DNA from: Opitutaceae bacterium
GTDB lineage: Bacteria > Verrucomicrobiota > Verrucomicrobiia > Opitutales > Opitutaceae
Assembly: GCA_031254955.1 (NCBI GenBank)
Contig: JAIRTK010000409.1
Coordinates: 1-5,288 of the forward strand
Direction: 5' to 3'
Length of the DNA: 5,288 nt
Notes under the pieces: generated by a model
The model's input: only the letters and a program-made list of their open reading frames with translations
Database searches by the model: none
What the model was told of the DNA's origin: nothing
Translations under genes and position numbers: made by a program
Shown here: piece by piece, positions 1-3,000 of the stretch
How positions within the stretch are numbered: the stretch's first letter is position 1
Layout of the letters: each line of letters begins with the position of its first letter

Positions 1-2
1 CA

Positions 3-3000
3 TCGGTGTTCTTTGTGTCCAAAAATCGCAAGTCATCCGCCAGACGTTCCGCCCAGCCGGCAGCGGCGTCCCTCCAGCCCGCCGACGCCGGGTGCATCCG
101 CCTGCGCGGCGTCCGCCAGAACAACCTCAAAGGCTTCGACCTCGACATCCCCCTCGGCCGCTACATCGCCGTCACCGGGCTTAGTGGCGCGGGCAAATCC
201 TCGCTCGTTTTCGACACGCTCCACGCCGAGGGCCAGCGCCGCTATGTCGAGACGTTCAGCGCCTACACGCGCCAGTTTCTCGACCTGCTCGACAAGCCGC
301 GGGTCGATTCCGTCGAAAACATCCGCCCGTCCATCGCGATCGAGCAAACCAACACCGTCAAGACCTCCCGCTCGACCGTCGGCACCATGACCGAGCTGAC
401 CGATTTTTTCAAAGTCTGGTTCAGCCACGTCGCCGAGTGTTTCGACCCGGAAACCGGGGAAAAGGTCGAGGACGACACGCCGCAAACCATCTGGCGGAAA
501 ACCCTCGCCGCCGCGCCCGGCCAGACCCTGGTTGTCGCCTTTCAGGTGACGCGCCCGGCCAGTCTCACGTGGCCCGAGATTCTGAAAAATCTCAAGGCCC
601 AAGCCTACCTGCGCGTCCTCGTCCCCAAAAACACCGCCGCCGCGCGCGCCGCCGCAGGGCCTGACCTTGCGTCAGGCCGCGCACGCGCCGCCGCCGCCTC
701 CAACGCCGCGCTGCGCGTTCCGCACGCCGCATTCCGCATCGACGACCTCCTCGCCGACGCCGCGCCGCTCGCCCGCGCCGCGCACATTCTCGTCGCCCAG
801 GACCGTATTGAGATAACGGATACGAACCGCGCCCGTTTCATCGAGGCCGCCGAAGCCGCGCTTCATTTCGGCCACGGCAAGCTCCATCTCTTCGCCACCA
901 CCACTACCGCCTCCACCGCTTCCGCCTCCACCGCCGTCGCCGCCGCCGCTCCCTCCTCCTCCGCCGCTTCCGCCGCCCATCAGCCTTTCAACCTTTCAGC
1001 CTTCCGCCTCCACGCGTCTTTTTCCACCGGCCTGCATTCGCCCGCCACGGACCGCACCTTCCGCCCGGCCACGCCCGCGCTTTTTTCCTTCAACTCCCCG
1101 CTCGGCGCCTGCCCGCGCTGTCGCGGCTTCGGACGCGTCATCGAGATCGACTACCGCCTCGCCATTCCCGACGCCAACCTCAGCATCGAACAAGGCGCCA
1201 TCCGCGCCTTTGAGGGGCAGGTTTACAGCATGTCGCGCGACGACCTCATCCGCGCCGCCCGCCGGCACAAGATTCCCACCGACATCCCCTATGCCGGCCT
1301 CACCAAAAAACAACGCGAGTTTGTCATGCTCGGCGAGCCTGAGTATCGCGCCCGCAAGGCCCGCGGCGATGAAATCGGCTACGAAGAGGACATCTGGTAT
1401 GGCGTGAAAGGCTTTTTCGACTGGCTCGAAAAAAACACCTACAAAATGCCCGTGCGCGTGTTTCTCTCCCGCTATCGCGCCTACAACCCCTGCCCCGACT
1501 GCCGTGGCCGGCGCCTCCAGCCCGAGGCGTTGTGCTGGAAATGGCGCGGGCGCACGCTTCCCGAGCTTTACACGCTTTCCGTCGGCGAACTCCTCGCGCT
1601 CATCGGCGCCGCGTCCGCCTCCGACCTCGCCCGCCCGTCCGCCTCCCGCGAAACCCATTCCGCCAAGCTCGCGCACGACAGCATCCTCACGCGCCTCCGC
1701 TACCTCGTCCAAGTCGGCCTCGGCTACCTCGCGCTGGACCGCCCCTCAAAAACCCTCAGCGGCGGCGAGGTCGAGCGCGTCAACCTCACCTCCTGCCTCG
1801 GCACCTCGCTGGTTGACACCCTCTTCGTCCTCGACGAACCCAGCGTCGGCCTGCATCCCCGCGACATCGACCGCCTCATCGCCATCATCCGCACGCTCAC
1901 CGGCGCGGGCAACACCGTCGTCGTCGTCGAGCACGACGAGGCCATGATCCGCGCCGCCGACCACATCATCGAGGTCGGCCCCGAACCCGGCGCGCGCGGC
2001 GGCCGCATTGTATTCAGCGGGCAACTACAAGCGCTCCTCGCCGAGCCGGCCAGCATCACCGGCGCCTATCTGGGCGGACGCGAGACCATCGCGGCGCCGC
2101 AAACACGCCGCCCCGTCGCCGGCGGCGGTAACGCCGCCGTTGAAAATCCAAAACCCCAAAATCCCCAATCCCCAAAAAAACCAAAAATCCCGAATCCCCC
2201 AAAAAACAAACGCACCGCCACCGCCATCACCACCACCGCCGCCCGCGCCATCACCACCACCACCGCCTTCCTCCATTTCGAAGGCGCCTCCAAGCACAAC
2301 ATCCGCGACCTCACGCTCACCCTGCCGCTCAACCGCCTCGTCTGCCTCTCCGGCGTCTCCGGCTCCGGCAAATCCACCCTGCTGGACAACATCATCCACC
2401 AAGGCATCCTCGCCGCCCGCCACCAGCTCGCCGACGACCCCGCCCCCATCGCCCGTATCGACGGACTGGATACCATTGGCGAGGTCGTCCTCGTTGACCA
2501 GTCCCCGCTCAGCCGCACCCCGCGCTCCAATCCCGCCCTCTACACCGAAGCCTGGGAACACATCCGCGAACTCTACGCCGCCACGCCCGCCGCCCAGTCC
2601 GCGGGCTACACCGCCTCCAGCTTCTCCTTCAACGCCGGCGACGGACGTTGCGAACACTGCAACGGCCTCGGCTCCGAGCGCGTCGAGATGCAGTTTCTCT
2701 CCGACGTTTACGTGCCCTGCCCGGTGTGCGAAGGCCGCCGCTTCAAACCCGAAATCCTCGCCATCACCTGGCGCGACCGCTCCATCTCCGACCTGCTCAA
2801 CACCAGCGTTGACGATGCCCTCGCCCTCTTCGCCGGCGAACCGCCCATCCACGCCCGCCTCTCCACCCTCGCCACCGTCGGCCTCGGCTACCTCACCCTC
2901 GGCCAGCCGCTCAACACCCTCAGCGGCGGCGAATCCCAACGCCTGAAACTCGTGCGCCACCTGGCCGGAACGAGTGGCATGGGCGCCCCGCCCCTGTTGA

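Larger units (their letters stand above)
93..2085 (+). other. ABC module I: N-terminal UvrA module of half 1
   Basis: This module starts at [14 protein letters not shown] and holds Walker A at residues 55-63 (Lys 61), the UvrA-typical [18 protein letters not shown] segment, and the IEQ and RSTVGTMTE segments that follow. CPRC (residues 366-369) and CPDC (493-496) lie 124 residues apart, close to the 126 in E. coli, so the insertion domain between them is of normal size. The signature LSGGEVER (581-588) has Glu where family members usually have Gln. Walker B Asp 607 and Glu 608 and switch His 640 are intact, so ATP hydrolysis is plausible. The Walker A to CPRC distance is 311 residues against about 246 in E. 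coli; the extra 65 fall in two low-complexity stretches. The region that binds UvrB in ordinary UvrA is poorly conserved here. Confidence 0.9.
2086..2267 (+). other. Expanded linker between ABC I and ABC II
   Basis: E. coli UvrA has about 20 residues between the end of module I and the first strand of module II. Here about 60 residues intervene, starting at RETIAAPQ and ending at the Thr/Ala-rich stretch before [14 protein letters not shown]. The linker holds a hairpin (2120-2139), then a Pro/Lys/Asn-rich part encoded by an A/C-only tract, then a Thr/Ala part. It is probably unstructured and positively charged in the middle. Confidence 0.7.

Noticed and set aside
3..92. Promoter or ribosome binding site for the gene
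   Set aside because: Only 14 bases precede the likely GTG start; no purine-rich Shine-Dalgarno or promoter boxes can be seen in them.
2008..2946. Plus-strand open frame of 312 codons in a different frame
   Set aside because: It overlaps ABC II, whose Walker A, zinc finger and signature are all in the main frame; the product is Pro/Ser/Ala low complexity.
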